Assembly (NCBI RefSeq): GCF_008764295.1
Contig: NZ_VTQX01000020.1
Span: forward strand, 1-59,456
Direction of reading: 5' to 3'
From: Bacillus methanolicus
GTDB taxonomy: Bacteria > Bacillota > Bacilli > Bacillales > Cytobacillaceae
Length of the DNA: 59,456 nt
Shown: positions 43,816 to 51,583 of the stretch, one piece after another
Layout: each line of letters begins with the position of its first letter
How positions within the stretch are numbered: the stretch's first letter is position 1
Translations under genes and position numbers: made by a program
The notes under the pieces: model-generated
What the model saw: only the letters and a program-made list of their open reading frames with translations
What the model was told of the DNA's origin: nothing
Database searches by the model: none

Positions 43816-44356
43816 ATAAATCCCAAGCTAGTTTTATGGAGTCAACTATATAATTGGCTATTTCTTCGATTTCAAGATCGTCTGTTTCCACTCTTGAGTG
43901 ATGGAGGGAATAGATTTTCTGTCTTGAATGAAAGAGATCTTCAATTTCTTCAAGCGTCCTCCCTTGCAATACTGGGCGACTATCGATCAGCAAGCTGATT
44001 CTATCCTTCCAAGAATCCCATGATAAATCAAGGAAAAAAACAATGCCATCTTTTAAACAGCGCTCCTTTATCTCGCTTTGCAAAAATGCTCCGCCGCCTA
44101 AGGAAATGATATTTAGCCGCTGGTCACACAGCTTAAATATCATTTCTTTTTCTTTTTTGCGAAACTCCTCTTCTCCAAAGGTTTTAAATATATCCTTTAC
44201 AGACATCCCATATTCTTTCTCAATTTCCACGTCCACATCATAAAAATCTCGATACAATTTTTTTGCCACTACACTGCCAATCGTTGTTTTTCCAACCCCC
44301 ATGAAACCGATAAAAATAATGCATTTTTCTCTAAGCGGGATATCATGAATTGCCAA
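43799..44356 (-). CDS. aroK: Shikimate kinase
   Basis: Phosphorylates shikimate for aromatic amino-acid synthesis; cytosolic. 185 aa, normal length. Walker A FMGVGKTT (residues about 18-25), substrate Asp in FYDVDVEIEK, Arg in EEFRKKEKEMI, SLGGGAFL (substrate loop), LID Arg in SRPVLQGRTLEE, and the adenine-loop Arg in FHSRQKIY. The start is TTG after AGAGGAGTG. Its end overlaps pssA. Separate from any other aro gene here. Confidence 0.9.
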   Translation of the reverse strand: MAIHDIPLREKCIIFIGFMGVGKTTIGSVVAKKLYRDFYDVDVEIEKEYGMSVKDIFKTFGEEEFRKKEKEMIFKLCDQRLNIISLGGGAFLQSEIKERCLKDGIVFFLDLSWDSWKDRISLLIDSRPVLQGRTLEEIEDLFHSRQKIYSLHHSRVETDDLEIEEIANYIVDSIKLAWDLYEPNE

Positions 44357-44662
44357 CTTCTACACTCCTCTAGCATACCTTTTCGCAAATATTTTATGAT
44401 CAGACATTTGCTCAAGTAATCTCATTATAATTTTTATTATCGTGAATTTCTAGTAGCAATCTGGATTGTTCCGTCTTTTTATCATTGTTTTATTTACAAT
44501 AATGTTGATAATGGAATACCCGGAATATCTCATTAACATCCGAACAACCTTTAGTAAACATATGGATGCGAGAAGTGTTTTTTCACACCTCTTTGAGCTA
44601 CACTAAAAGGTTCAAGCCGCTCTCCATTCGAGAACAAATAAATCAAAAAGTAACACCGATAT
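44357..44662. other. Intergenic region upstream of aroK
   Basis: About 305 AT-rich bases. No gene was supported. An imperfect hairpin near 44571-44601 and scattered -10-like hexamers are visible, but no promoter could be chosen. Confidence 0.4.
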
Positions 44663-44706
44663 AAAAAACTGACTCAATTGTTCTTAAAAAAGAGCAATTG
44701 AATCAG
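44663..44706 (-). terminator. Terminator of zupT
   Basis: CTGACTCAATTG (44669-44680) pairs with CAATTGAATCAG (44695-44706); the minus-strand tail is TTTTTTATA. Confidence 0.88.
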
Positions 44707-44721
44707 CTTTATTTTTGCAGT

Positions 44722-45531
44722 TTAGATTACTAATAACAAACTAAGGGCCATCACAGCCATTCCAGCAATTAAACCGTATATAGAAATATGGGCTTCATCA
44801 AATTTCTTTGCTGCTGGTAATAGTTCATCAAGAGAAATAAAGACCATAATCCCGGCAACGCCTGCAAAAATAACACCAAACATAATATCATTTAAGAATG
44901 GCATTAGTAAAAAGTACGCTGCCACTGCACCTATTGGTTCTGATAAGCCAGATAAAAAAGAAAGCTTGAAAGCTTTTTTTCGATCCCCTGTTGCAAAATA
45001 AACAGGAACTGATACGGCGATCCCTTCTGGAATATTATGGATCGCAATCGCAATCGCAATTGGCACCCCGAGTGCTGGATCTTGCAAAGCAGACGTGAAT
45101 GTGGCGATTCCTTCTGGAAAATTATGTATCGCGATGGCAAGTGCTGTAAATGTCCCCATTTTTAATAGAACAGAATCCTGCACTGCTTTCTTGTCAGAAT
45201 CCATGTCTTCAACCTTTTTCAATTCATGAGGATTCCCTTGTTTTGGAATAAATTTATCAATAAGTGCAATAAGAAGCATTCCCCCAAAAAAACCAGCAAC
45301 TGTTGCCCAATTACCTCCTGCTTCGCCTAATGAACTTACTAACGCATCTTTTGCCTTAACAAAAATTTCAATCATCGAAACATAAATCATCACACCAGCG
45401 GAAAAACCAAGAGCAAGAGAGAGGAACTTAGTATTCGTTGTCTTTGTAAAAAAGGCGAGAACACTACCGATGCCTGTTGCTAATCCAGCCATTAATGTGA
45501 GACCAAAGGCAAGCAATAAATTTTCATCCAT
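44722..45531 (-). CDS. zupT: ZIP-family zinc/divalent metal transporter
   Basis: A 269-aa membrane protein with eight hydrophobic helices that moves Zn2+ and possibly Fe2+/Mn2+ inward. The two hallmark metal-binding helices IAIHNFPEGIATF (about residue 134) and IAIHNIPEGIAVSV (about 164) are present. An acidic/Lys loop (KKVEDMDSDKKAVQDS) separates helices 3 and 4. The ATG follows AGAAGGAGAATG. Monocistronic. No Zur box was recognised upstream. Confidence 0.93.
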   Translation of the reverse strand: MDENLLLAFGLTLMAGLATGIGSVLAFFTKTTNTKFLSLALGFSAGVMIYVSMIEIFVKAKDALVSSLGEAGGNWATVAGFFGGMLLIALIDKFIPKQGNPHELKKVEDMDSDKKAVQDSVLLKMGTFTALAIAIHNFPEGIATFTSALQDPALGVPIAIAIAIHNIPEGIAVSVPVYFATGDRKKAFKLSFLSGLSEPIGAVAAYFLLMPFLNDIMFGVIFAGVAGIMVFISLDELLPAAKKFDEAHISIYGLIAGMAVMALSLLLVI

Positions 45532-45997
45532 TTCTCATTCTCCTTCTAACTGACTTTCCCATTTTTGTTCAAAGAGAAAATTCTATTTTATTACTTACTT
45601 GAAGTGCACTCTCTTTTCTACATAAGAAGCTATGCATTCATATAAAAAAGTTTCATCTAGTAAACATTTTAACTCATAAGAAACTTGCCTGACAACTTAA
45701 ATTATTTTAGCTTACTATTATTGTAGGAATTAAAACCAGAAAAAATAACCTGTTAGAAAGCAGATATGGCAAACTTAACAAAAAAATAACTCATTAAATC
45801 TGACCGGATTTAATACGCATAAGTACCGTTCATTTCATTGAAGATGCTATCGAGTTTTTTACATAAGCTTTGTTATTGATAAACGAATTTTCGCTCATCC
45901 CTTCGTTTCGCACATTATTCAGTAGAATTGAATGGTCAGAGACAAAAGCAACAAAAACTTAAAATAAAGCCTTAACTAAAAACTAGGAGGAGCAAGC
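45532..45997. other. Intergenic region upstream of zupT
   Basis: About 465 AT-rich bases. I see no gene and no confident operator. It is unusually long for this window. Confidence 0.4.
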
Positions 45998-46042
45998 ATG
46001 CTCGGAATTGTTGTGTTCCGTTCCTCTCAAGATGTTCATTAG
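45998..46042 (+). CDS. Putative 14-residue mini-ORF with strong RBS
   Basis: AGGAGGAGC is well placed before ATG 45998. The peptide is MLGIVVFRSSQDVH. Its end overlaps the left arm of a strong hairpin (46021-46062). It could be a leader peptide, or chance. No downstream gene on this strand is controlled by it. Confidence 0.2.
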   Translation: MLGIVVFRSSQDVH

Positions 46043-46062
46043 AGTTAACATCTTGAGGAGAA
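46021..46062. other. Strong hairpin downstream of the ger operon
   Basis: CTCAAGATGTT (46026-46036) pairs with AACATCTTGAG (46047-46057), with partial extension to 46021 and 46062. There is no T tract on either strand, so it is not a standard terminator, although it lies 29 bases past the gerKB stop. Confidence 0.7.
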
Positions 46063-46090
46063 CGAGTACTGACTAAAAATCTTCATTATA

Positions 46091-47200
46091 TCAATTAATG
46101 CCATCATATTTTTTGCTCATTTTTTTTACTTTGTCGCTCTTTCCCCTTTTGAGTATGAGAAAAAGGAATACAATAATTAATTCAAGCAACAAGCCTTTTG
46201 TCGGCCAAGTAAAAAAAGAATATTCAATTCCATCAATATTATTTTTAAATAGGCGTATCGTTAAACTGAGCAAAAGTGCAAGTGGAACAAGGTTAAAGTC
46301 AGAATCCTTACGCCTGAAAGTATTGAATAATCTATTGAGCGCAAATAGTAATAACGATACCTTACATAGCATAGTTGGAATCCATACAACCTCAATAACC
46401 AAATCTAATCGATCTAAAAAATCTGTTAAATTAATTTGCTGTATTAATTTTATATTGGGGTAAGTTGCTTCAGACGTAATGGCAACACCTAGTACAGTAA
46501 TGTTTAAAAAAATTAAAATAAATAGGAGAAAAAATCCACAACTTATGCCGATTATACCTGCTTTATTCAAGTGAGAAATAGGATGGAGAAAAACAAATAA
46601 AAATACAATCACAATCGCTTCCGTCATCCAAGGAAAAAAAATGTATGTTGACTTTAAAATTTCTGCACCAGAATGAAGACCTCCGAAAGGGAGAAGATTT
46701 GTTAACTGAATTTCGTTTAATAATAAAAATGGCAATGATATCACTACTATAGATATGGTAATAAAATGAATGACGGTAACCCTTGAAATAACCTCAATAC
46801 CCGTTAAGCTTATATAAATCAATGTTAATGTTGTTAATAATGCAATAATATCAATTGGAGTGTCAGGAAGTAAGATGCCATCAATAAAGCTAGTAAAGGC
46901 TCGAAAATCACGGATGTAAATAAACAATAAATACATAGATAGGACACTGAAAAAGACTTTTTTTATCCACGTCCTTTTATCAATGTTAAATAATGACTTC
47001 AGTTTTTCCAATTTTTCTGGTTTCCTACATATTAAATAAAAAAACGTTGTTGTCAAAATATAGGTAAACAATATGACAATCCATGTATTTTGTTTTGAAA
47101 TTTCAACTAATATTTGCGGCACAGATATCAGCACACCAGTAAAAATAAAATTACCAATGAGACAAGTTAATTGAAACGGAGATATTTGTTCTTGTTTCAT
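46091..47200 (-). CDS. gerKB: Germinant receptor B subunit (GerKB/GerAB type)
   Basis: A 369-aa spore inner-membrane protein of the amino acid-polyamine-organocation-like GerAB/YndE family, the germinant-binding subunit. About ten hydrophobic helices follow a short N-terminus (QISPFQLTCLIGNFIFTGVL). A conserved FPWMTEAIVIVFLF helix is present. Its ATG overlaps the stop of the upstream small gene (ATGA). Last gene of the A-C-D-B operon. Confidence 0.9.
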   Translation of the reverse strand: MKQEQISPFQLTCLIGNFIFTGVLISVPQILVEISKQNTWIVILFTYILTTTFFYLICRKPEKLEKLKSLFNIDKRTWIKKVFFSVLSMYLLFIYIRDFRAFTSFIDGILLPDTPIDIIALLTTLTLIYISLTGIEVISRVTVIHFITISIVVISLPFLLLNEIQLTNLLPFGGLHSGAEILKSTYIFFPWMTEAIVIVFLFVFLHPISHLNKAGIIGISCGFFLLFILIFLNITVLGVAITSEATYPNIKLIQQINLTDFLDRLDLVIEVVWIPTMLCKVSLLLFALNRLFNTFRRKDSDFNLVPLALLLSLTIRLFKNNIDGIEYSFFTWPTKGLLLELIIVFLFLILKRGKSDKVKKMSKKYDGIN

Positions 47201-47418
47201 ATTTTAATCACTTGCTTGGTGATTTCACCTAAAGTATAGTTAAAAAAACTCGTGACTACATACAACGGAAACTCCAGCATCAAAGCGATTGCCAGCATGA
47301 TACATAATGCTGACAAAAGCAAATACCAACGTCTCTCTTGCTTATCTTTAAGCAGCAGCTTTCTTATTTTAAGAAAATAAATAAGCAAACAAATGATTAA
47401 AATGAGGAGAATCTGCAT
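47197..47418 (-). CDS. gerKD: Small two-helix D subunit of a germinant receptor
   Basis: A 73-aa protein with two predicted transmembrane helices (residues about 2-16 and 33-55) separated by a basic loop (KIRKLLLKDKQERRW). Small proteins of this plan, the D subunits, occur in GerA-family operons and affect receptor function. Position between gerKC and gerKB, and the ATGA overlap with gerKB, fit that role. The ATG follows GGGAGGCATAGG, which overlaps the gerKC stop. Confidence 0.7.
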   Translation of the reverse strand: MQILLILIICLLIYFLKIRKLLLKDKQERRWYLLLSALCIMLAIALMLEFPLYVVTSFFNYTLGEITKQVIKI

Positions 47419-47422
47419 TTTC

Positions 47423-48577
47423 CTATGCCTCCCTTACCTTAATACCTTTATTATTTATCCTGACGATGTCTGCCTCTACATCAACATTCACTTTTATATC
47501 TGGTAATAGCTCTCTCCATTGTGTCGATAATTGCTTTTCCCAATAACGATTACTTCTTCTATAGACCGAATAGCCAAGTCCATATGGGTCGACACCTTCT
47601 GACTGTGCATGGCTGATGACTGCTTCAATTTCATTTTTTATATGATTCTCAAACTTATTTTTCACCATTTTATAAATTTCATGATCCTCTAAATCAAGCC
47701 TTGCTTCATTCTGTGATAGGATGCCTTCAACATGGAGTTTAATAGAAAATTCAGGAATACCATGAGCTTTTTTATATGTGGGGGCAATCTTATAGTCACG
47801 GATCTCAATATTAAGTTCAGAATCCTTTTCGACCGAAACTGTCACCTTTCTTCGCTTCATCTTCTGTAAAAGCCAATAGATGCCATTCGTTTCTTCTTCA
47901 TTCGTAAAAAAGACTAATTTATCGTCTTTCATAATCGCGACACTGTTTATTTGAATTTCCTCTCGTTCATCATTCCCTTTATTTCTTGTTTTTACTGTTT
48001 CCACCACTGGAATAACAGGGTCCTTTCCAGGAAGACTAAGAGCATTAATGATATTACGAGTATCCATATCAAGTGATGTTTTCACCATTTCTCTCACCGC
48101 TTCCGAGGGCAACTCTTCAAAATGAGGAGTGGCTGTTAAAATATCAAGTGCATCCCCTTTTGCGATTAGTAAATATGTTGATAACCTTGATTCAGGGTGT
48201 TCTAAAATTAAGTTTAAAGTCCGTTCTATTCCGTTTGCTGCCATTTCCTCCCCAAAAATAAAGATTCTTCGATGTGAAAATAAAAGCTGCCTTGACATTC
48301 TTTTTTGTAGGTCATCATCCGCTTCGCGAATATTGCGCCCAAATCCAGAATCCACGTAGTACGGTTCACTTCCACTAGTACCTCCCCCACCGCCATTCGG
48401 ACCACCCATCGCACTCGGCAAAGGGACTTGAACAGAGACACGAAAGTGATTTTCATCTTCTTTGTCTAGCCCAGTAGCAATGACAAATGCCAAATCATTT
48501 ATTTCTGTCCGATCCCAGCAACCAGCAAGAGTTGTCACACAAAGGATACATACCAGTAATTTACCTAACTTATTCAT
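47423..48577 (-). CDS. gerKC: Germinant receptor C subunit, lipoprotein
   Basis: A 384-aa GerAC-family lipoprotein on the outer face of the spore inner membrane. Signal peptide MNKLGKLLVCILCVTTLAGC with lipobox LAGC, then WDRTEINDLAFVIATGLDK, the hallmark N-terminus. A Gly-rich loop (GGPNGGGGGTSGSEPYYV) follows. The C-terminal third contains DPYGLGYSVYRRSNRYWEKQ, the conserved third domain. ATG follows AAAAGGAGTACAG. It lies between gerKA and the small D gene. Confidence 0.9.
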   Translation of the reverse strand: MNKLGKLLVCILCVTTLAGCWDRTEINDLAFVIATGLDKEDENHFRVSVQVPLPSAMGGPNGGGGGTSGSEPYYVDSGFGRNIREADDDLQKRMSRQLLFSHRRIFIFGEEMAANGIERTLNLILEHPESRLSTYLLIAKGDALDILTATPHFEELPSEAVREMVKTSLDMDTRNIINALSLPGKDPVIPVVETVKTRNKGNDEREEIQINSVAIMKDDKLVFFTNEEETNGIYWLLQKMKRRKVTVSVEKDSELNIEIRDYKIAPTYKKAHGIPEFSIKLHVEGILSQNEARLDLEDHEIYKMVKNKFENHIKNEIEAVISHAQSEGVDPYGLGYSVYRRSNRYWEKQLSTQWRELLPDIKVNVDVEADIVRINNKGIKVREA

Positions 48578-48601
48578 AGCTGTACTCCTTTTTTAATCAC
48601 A

Positions 48602-50146
48602 TTACTTATTATTCAATGGCGACGGTCTCGTATGTTCTGTCTGCCTTTGCACATTTTCGCTTATTGTTTGCGTTGGCCGTTTATCCATTGCCCACCAAGG
48701 AGCCCGTATAAAAACATCTTTTAGCTCTTTCCACTTAAACGGTCCTATTGGGGCAAAATATGGGACTCCAAATGAGCGTAATTTGCATACATGAGTCACG
48801 ATTAAGATAGAACCGAGTGTTATTCCAAACAAACCAAAAAGTCCAGCTAGGAGCATCAATGGAAAACGCAGAATACGAATGGTGATCGCTAAGTTAAACT
48901 TTGGTATCGTAAAAGAGGCAATTCCTGTTAAACTCACAATTATCACCATCGGTGCCGAGACAATCCCAGCTTCTACTGCCCCCTGTCCAATTACAAGGGC
49001 ACCAAGAATACTTACGGCTTGTCCTATTACTTTAGGTAAACGAAGCCCTGCTTCACGCAATGATTCAAATGCAATCTCCATAATCATCGCTTCAACAAAA
49101 GCTGGAAAAGGGATTGATTCCCTGCTGGCAGCGATACTGTACAGTAAATTTGTTGGAATCATTTCTTGATGATACGTCGTAACGGCAATATAAATTGCCG
49201 GGAGCATTAATGCTAAAAAAATCATTAGTATCCTTAATAGTCTAATAAAAAGTGAAATATGATAACGATGATAATAATCCTCATTCGCCTGTAAAAATTG
49301 CCAAAAAGTAGCAGGTAGTATTAACGTAAAAGGACTTCCGTTGACAAACAGCGCAACTCTTCCTTCTAAAAGATTCCCAACAACCGTATCTGGCCACTCT
49401 GTGTTTTGAATTTGTGGAAAAAGGCTTCGCGGTTCATCCTCGATCAACTCCTCGATATAACCACTTTCAAGGATGCCATCAATTTCAATGCGCTCAAGAC
49501 GTTTTTCAACCTCTTCTACTAAATCGGGTGAAGCAAGATGATCAATAAACATCATACCGATGATAGTCCGAGTCTCTGTTCCGATTTCTTTCGTAATTAA
49601 TTTTAGATGACTCGACCTTATTTTCTGCCTAATTAAAGCAATATTAACAGCAATATTTTCTGTAAATCCCTCTCTTGGACCACGGACAGCTGTCTCCGTT
49701 TCCGGCTCTGAAACTGAACGGCGCTCTCCTCCTTTTGCATTTAGAACAAGCGCTTTATCAATCCCATCGACCATCAATACCGTATTCCCATCCAATACTT
49801 GCTTAACGATTTCATCAAGCTTGTCAACTTCGACAACATCGCTAATGGAAACAATTTTTTCTTGGATGAAATCCGCATTCAGATCTTCTTTCCTTGTTTC
49901 AGATAATAGCTCGTGTAACGCACTAAACTGAATGCTCATATTGTCAATCAAGCCATCTATATAAATAAGATAAGCGCTATACTCCTGAACTTTGAAAGAG
50001 CGAAATTTAACGTCAGCACAGCTTTCAAACAGGGACTTGAGCATGACAATATTCTCTTCAACATCTGCATAAATGGGTTCATCTGTTTGATGATGAATCT
50101 CGATACTTTCCTTTAACTTTTTTGGTTTGATTAACCGACGACGCAA
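48602..50146 (-). CDS. gerKA: Germinant receptor A subunit
   Basis: A 514-aa GerAA/SpoVAF-family spore membrane protein. A large N-terminal cytosolic part (about residues 1-280) is followed by four to five hydrophobic helices, and by a short cytosolic C-terminus ending RPSPLNNK. Family landmarks: VRGPREGFTENIAVNIALIR, SLFPQIQNTEWPDTVVGNLL, EGRVALFVNGSPFTLILPATFW, and IPFPAFVEAMIMEIAFESLREAG. The start is TTG with a GGGAGATGGGAAG SD region. First gene of the gerKA-KC-KD-KB operon; the A-C-B order matches gerK. Confidence 0.92.
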   Translation of the reverse strand: MRRRLIKPKKLKESIEIHHQTDEPIYADVEENIVMLKSLFESCADVKFRSFKVQEYSAYLIYIDGLIDNMSIQFSALHELLSETRKEDLNADFIQEKIVSISDVVEVDKLDEIVKQVLDGNTVLMVDGIDKALVLNAKGGERRSVSEPETETAVRGPREGFTENIAVNIALIRQKIRSSHLKLITKEIGTETRTIIGMMFIDHLASPDLVEEVEKRLERIEIDGILESGYIEELIEDEPRSLFPQIQNTEWPDTVVGNLLEGRVALFVNGSPFTLILPATFWQFLQANEDYYHRYHISLFIRLLRILMIFLALMLPAIYIAVTTYHQEMIPTNLLYSIAASRESIPFPAFVEAMIMEIAFESLREAGLRLPKVIGQAVSILGALVIGQGAVEAGIVSAPMVIIVSLTGIASFTIPKFNLAITIRILRFPLMLLAGLFGLFGITLGSILIVTHVCKLRSFGVPYFAPIGPFKWKELKDVFIRAPWWAMDKRPTQTISENVQRQTEHTRPSPLNNK

Positions 50147-50412
50147 GAGCTTCCCATCTCCCTTTTAAATGACTATTCCATTTTTTCTTACTATCCCCAA
50201 ATCCACCTTTTATATGAAGTGTGTTTATTTTTATTAAGCCCTGTAAAAAAATATTGTTGAATAAAATATCTATCGGCTCAGTTTTTGTAATGCCTCATAT
50301 TAGAAAAGAAAGGTGGTCATGAGCTAAAAGTCATAATAAAAACACATCAAAAGGTGGATGCATACATATTTCCTTATAGCAAGCAAAAAATAGAATAAAC
50401 AATTTTTCTGGA
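50147..50412. other. Divergent region between gerKA and the FNT gene
   Basis: About 265 bases. A SigG promoter for the ger operon is expected here, but I could not identify -35/-10 pairs with confidence. Confidence 0.35.
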
Positions 50413-51222
50413 TTGGATGATCAAATGGAAGTTAGGCCGTTATTGGAAGTGGAAAAATTAGCGCTAAAAAAACAGAAATATTATCAAATCAATCCCCTTC
50501 ATTACATTTTAAGGGCAGCATTAGCTAGTATGTTTATTGGTTTTGGTGTTATTGTTGCATTTAAGACAGGCGGATACTTTTATCATGAACATTCCCCGAT
50601 TGCCTATCCAATCGCTGCTTTTACTTTTGGGGCAGCGATTATTTTAATTGCTTATGGCGGAGGGGATTTATTTACTGGAAATACCTTTTATTTTACATTT
50701 GCGGCGTTGCGAAAAAAGATGAAATGGATAGATGTAGGAACTTTACTTACTCTAAGCTATATTGGCAATATTATCGGTGCAATGATATTCGCCTTGTTGA
50801 TTCTAACAACGCAGCTTTATGCAGAAACGTCAGTAAATGCCTTTTTACTTGATGTTGTTGAGAAAAAAATGCATATTCCTACAACTGAATTATTTTTTCG
50901 TGGCATCCTTTGTAATTGGCTCGTATGCCTTGCTTTTTTTATTCCAATGACATTAAAACAGGATGGAGCCAAACTCTTCGTCATGATTCTATTTGTTTTT
51001 TGCTTTTTTATTTCCGGTTATGAGCACAGTATAGCCAATATGTGTACTTTTGCGATTGCCCTTGTTCTCAATCATCCAGGCACCATTTCTTTTGCTGGGG
51101 TTATTCATAATCTAGTACCTGTTACGCTCGGAAATTTAATAGGAGGCAGTGTTCTGATGGGCTATATGTATTATTATGTCAATAAACCCTTTTTTGAAGA
51201 GGTTGAAGAAAAGCAAGACTGA
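50413..51222 (+). CDS. Formate/nitrite transporter (FNT family)
   Basis: A 269-aa membrane protein with six hydrophobic helices forming a pentameric anion channel. FNT landmarks: GGGDLFTGNTFYF (about residue 82), CNWLVCLAFF (about 167), GYEHSIANMCTF (central histidine, about 198), and NLVPVTLGNLIGGS. The TTG at 50413 opens the frame; an ATG four codons later (50425) with GGATG nearby is an alternative start. It resembles B. subtilis YwcJ. It does not sit with nitrate, nitrite or formate genes, so the ion is unknown. Confidence 0.87.
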   Translation: MDDQMEVRPLLEVEKLALKKQKYYQINPLHYILRAALASMFIGFGVIVAFKTGGYFYHEHSPIAYPIAAFTFGAAIILIAYGGGDLFTGNTFYFTFAALRKKMKWIDVGTLLTLSYIGNIIGAMIFALLILTTQLYAETSVNAFLLDVVEKKMHIPTTELFFRGILCNWLVCLAFFIPMTLKQDGAKLFVMILFVFCFFISGYEHSIANMCTFAIALVLNHPGTISFAGVIHNLVPVTLGNLIGGSVLMGYMYYYVNKPFFEEVEEKQD

Positions 51223-51344
51223 GCCTAAAGATTTTTTTGAAAATGACATCTATATTTCAGCAATGCATATTGTAAAGACAACGCGGTTACATTAAAAATG
51301 AGCAATGCAAAGATTGCTCAATACGTGCAAGGGAGTGATGTATC

Positions 51345-51542
51345 ATGGCAAGAAACAAACTTTTGGTTCCTGGATCTGAGAATGTTCTTAATCAAATGAA
51401 AGAGGAAATTGCCAATGAGTTTGGGGTACAGCTAGGTGCAGATACGACCGCGCGTGCAAACGGCTCAGTTGGGGGCGAGATGACAAAACGACTCGTCCAA
51501 CTCGGGCAACAGCAATTGCAACAAAACAACCAAAATCACTAA
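51345..51542 (+). CDS. Alpha/beta-type small acid-soluble spore protein (SASP)
   Basis: A 65-aa DNA-coating spore core protein. [21 protein letters not shown] is split by the GPR protease site (EIANEFGV type), and the second conserved block [19 protein letters not shown] follows. The ATG follows GGGAGTGATG. Expected to be made in the forespore under SigG; a GCATA/CATTAAA pair upstream is present, but its spacing (20) is off. A strong terminator follows. Confidence 0.93.
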   Translation: MARNKLLVPGSENVLNQMKEEIANEFGVQLGADTTARANGSVGGEMTKRLVQLGQQQLQQNNQNH

Positions 51543-51548
51543 CAACAA

Positions 51549-51576
51549 AGTCGGAGGCATGACTATGCCTCCGACT
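51549..51576. terminator. Terminator between the SASP and PBP genes
   Basis: AGTCGGAGGCAT (51549-51560) pairs with ATGCCTCCGACT (51565-51576) around a 4-base loop; flanks are T-rich on the minus strand (TTTGTTGTT). Confidence 0.85.
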
Positions 51577-51583
51577 AATGTGT

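Noticed and set aside
46021..46062. Standard terminator of the ger operon
   Set aside because: The stem is strong but there is no T tract on either strand, so it is listed as a hairpin only.
51265..51296. SigG promoter of the SASP gene (GCATA ... CATTAAA)
   Set aside because: The hexamers are plausible but spaced about 20 bases rather than the usual 17-18, so I did not call it.
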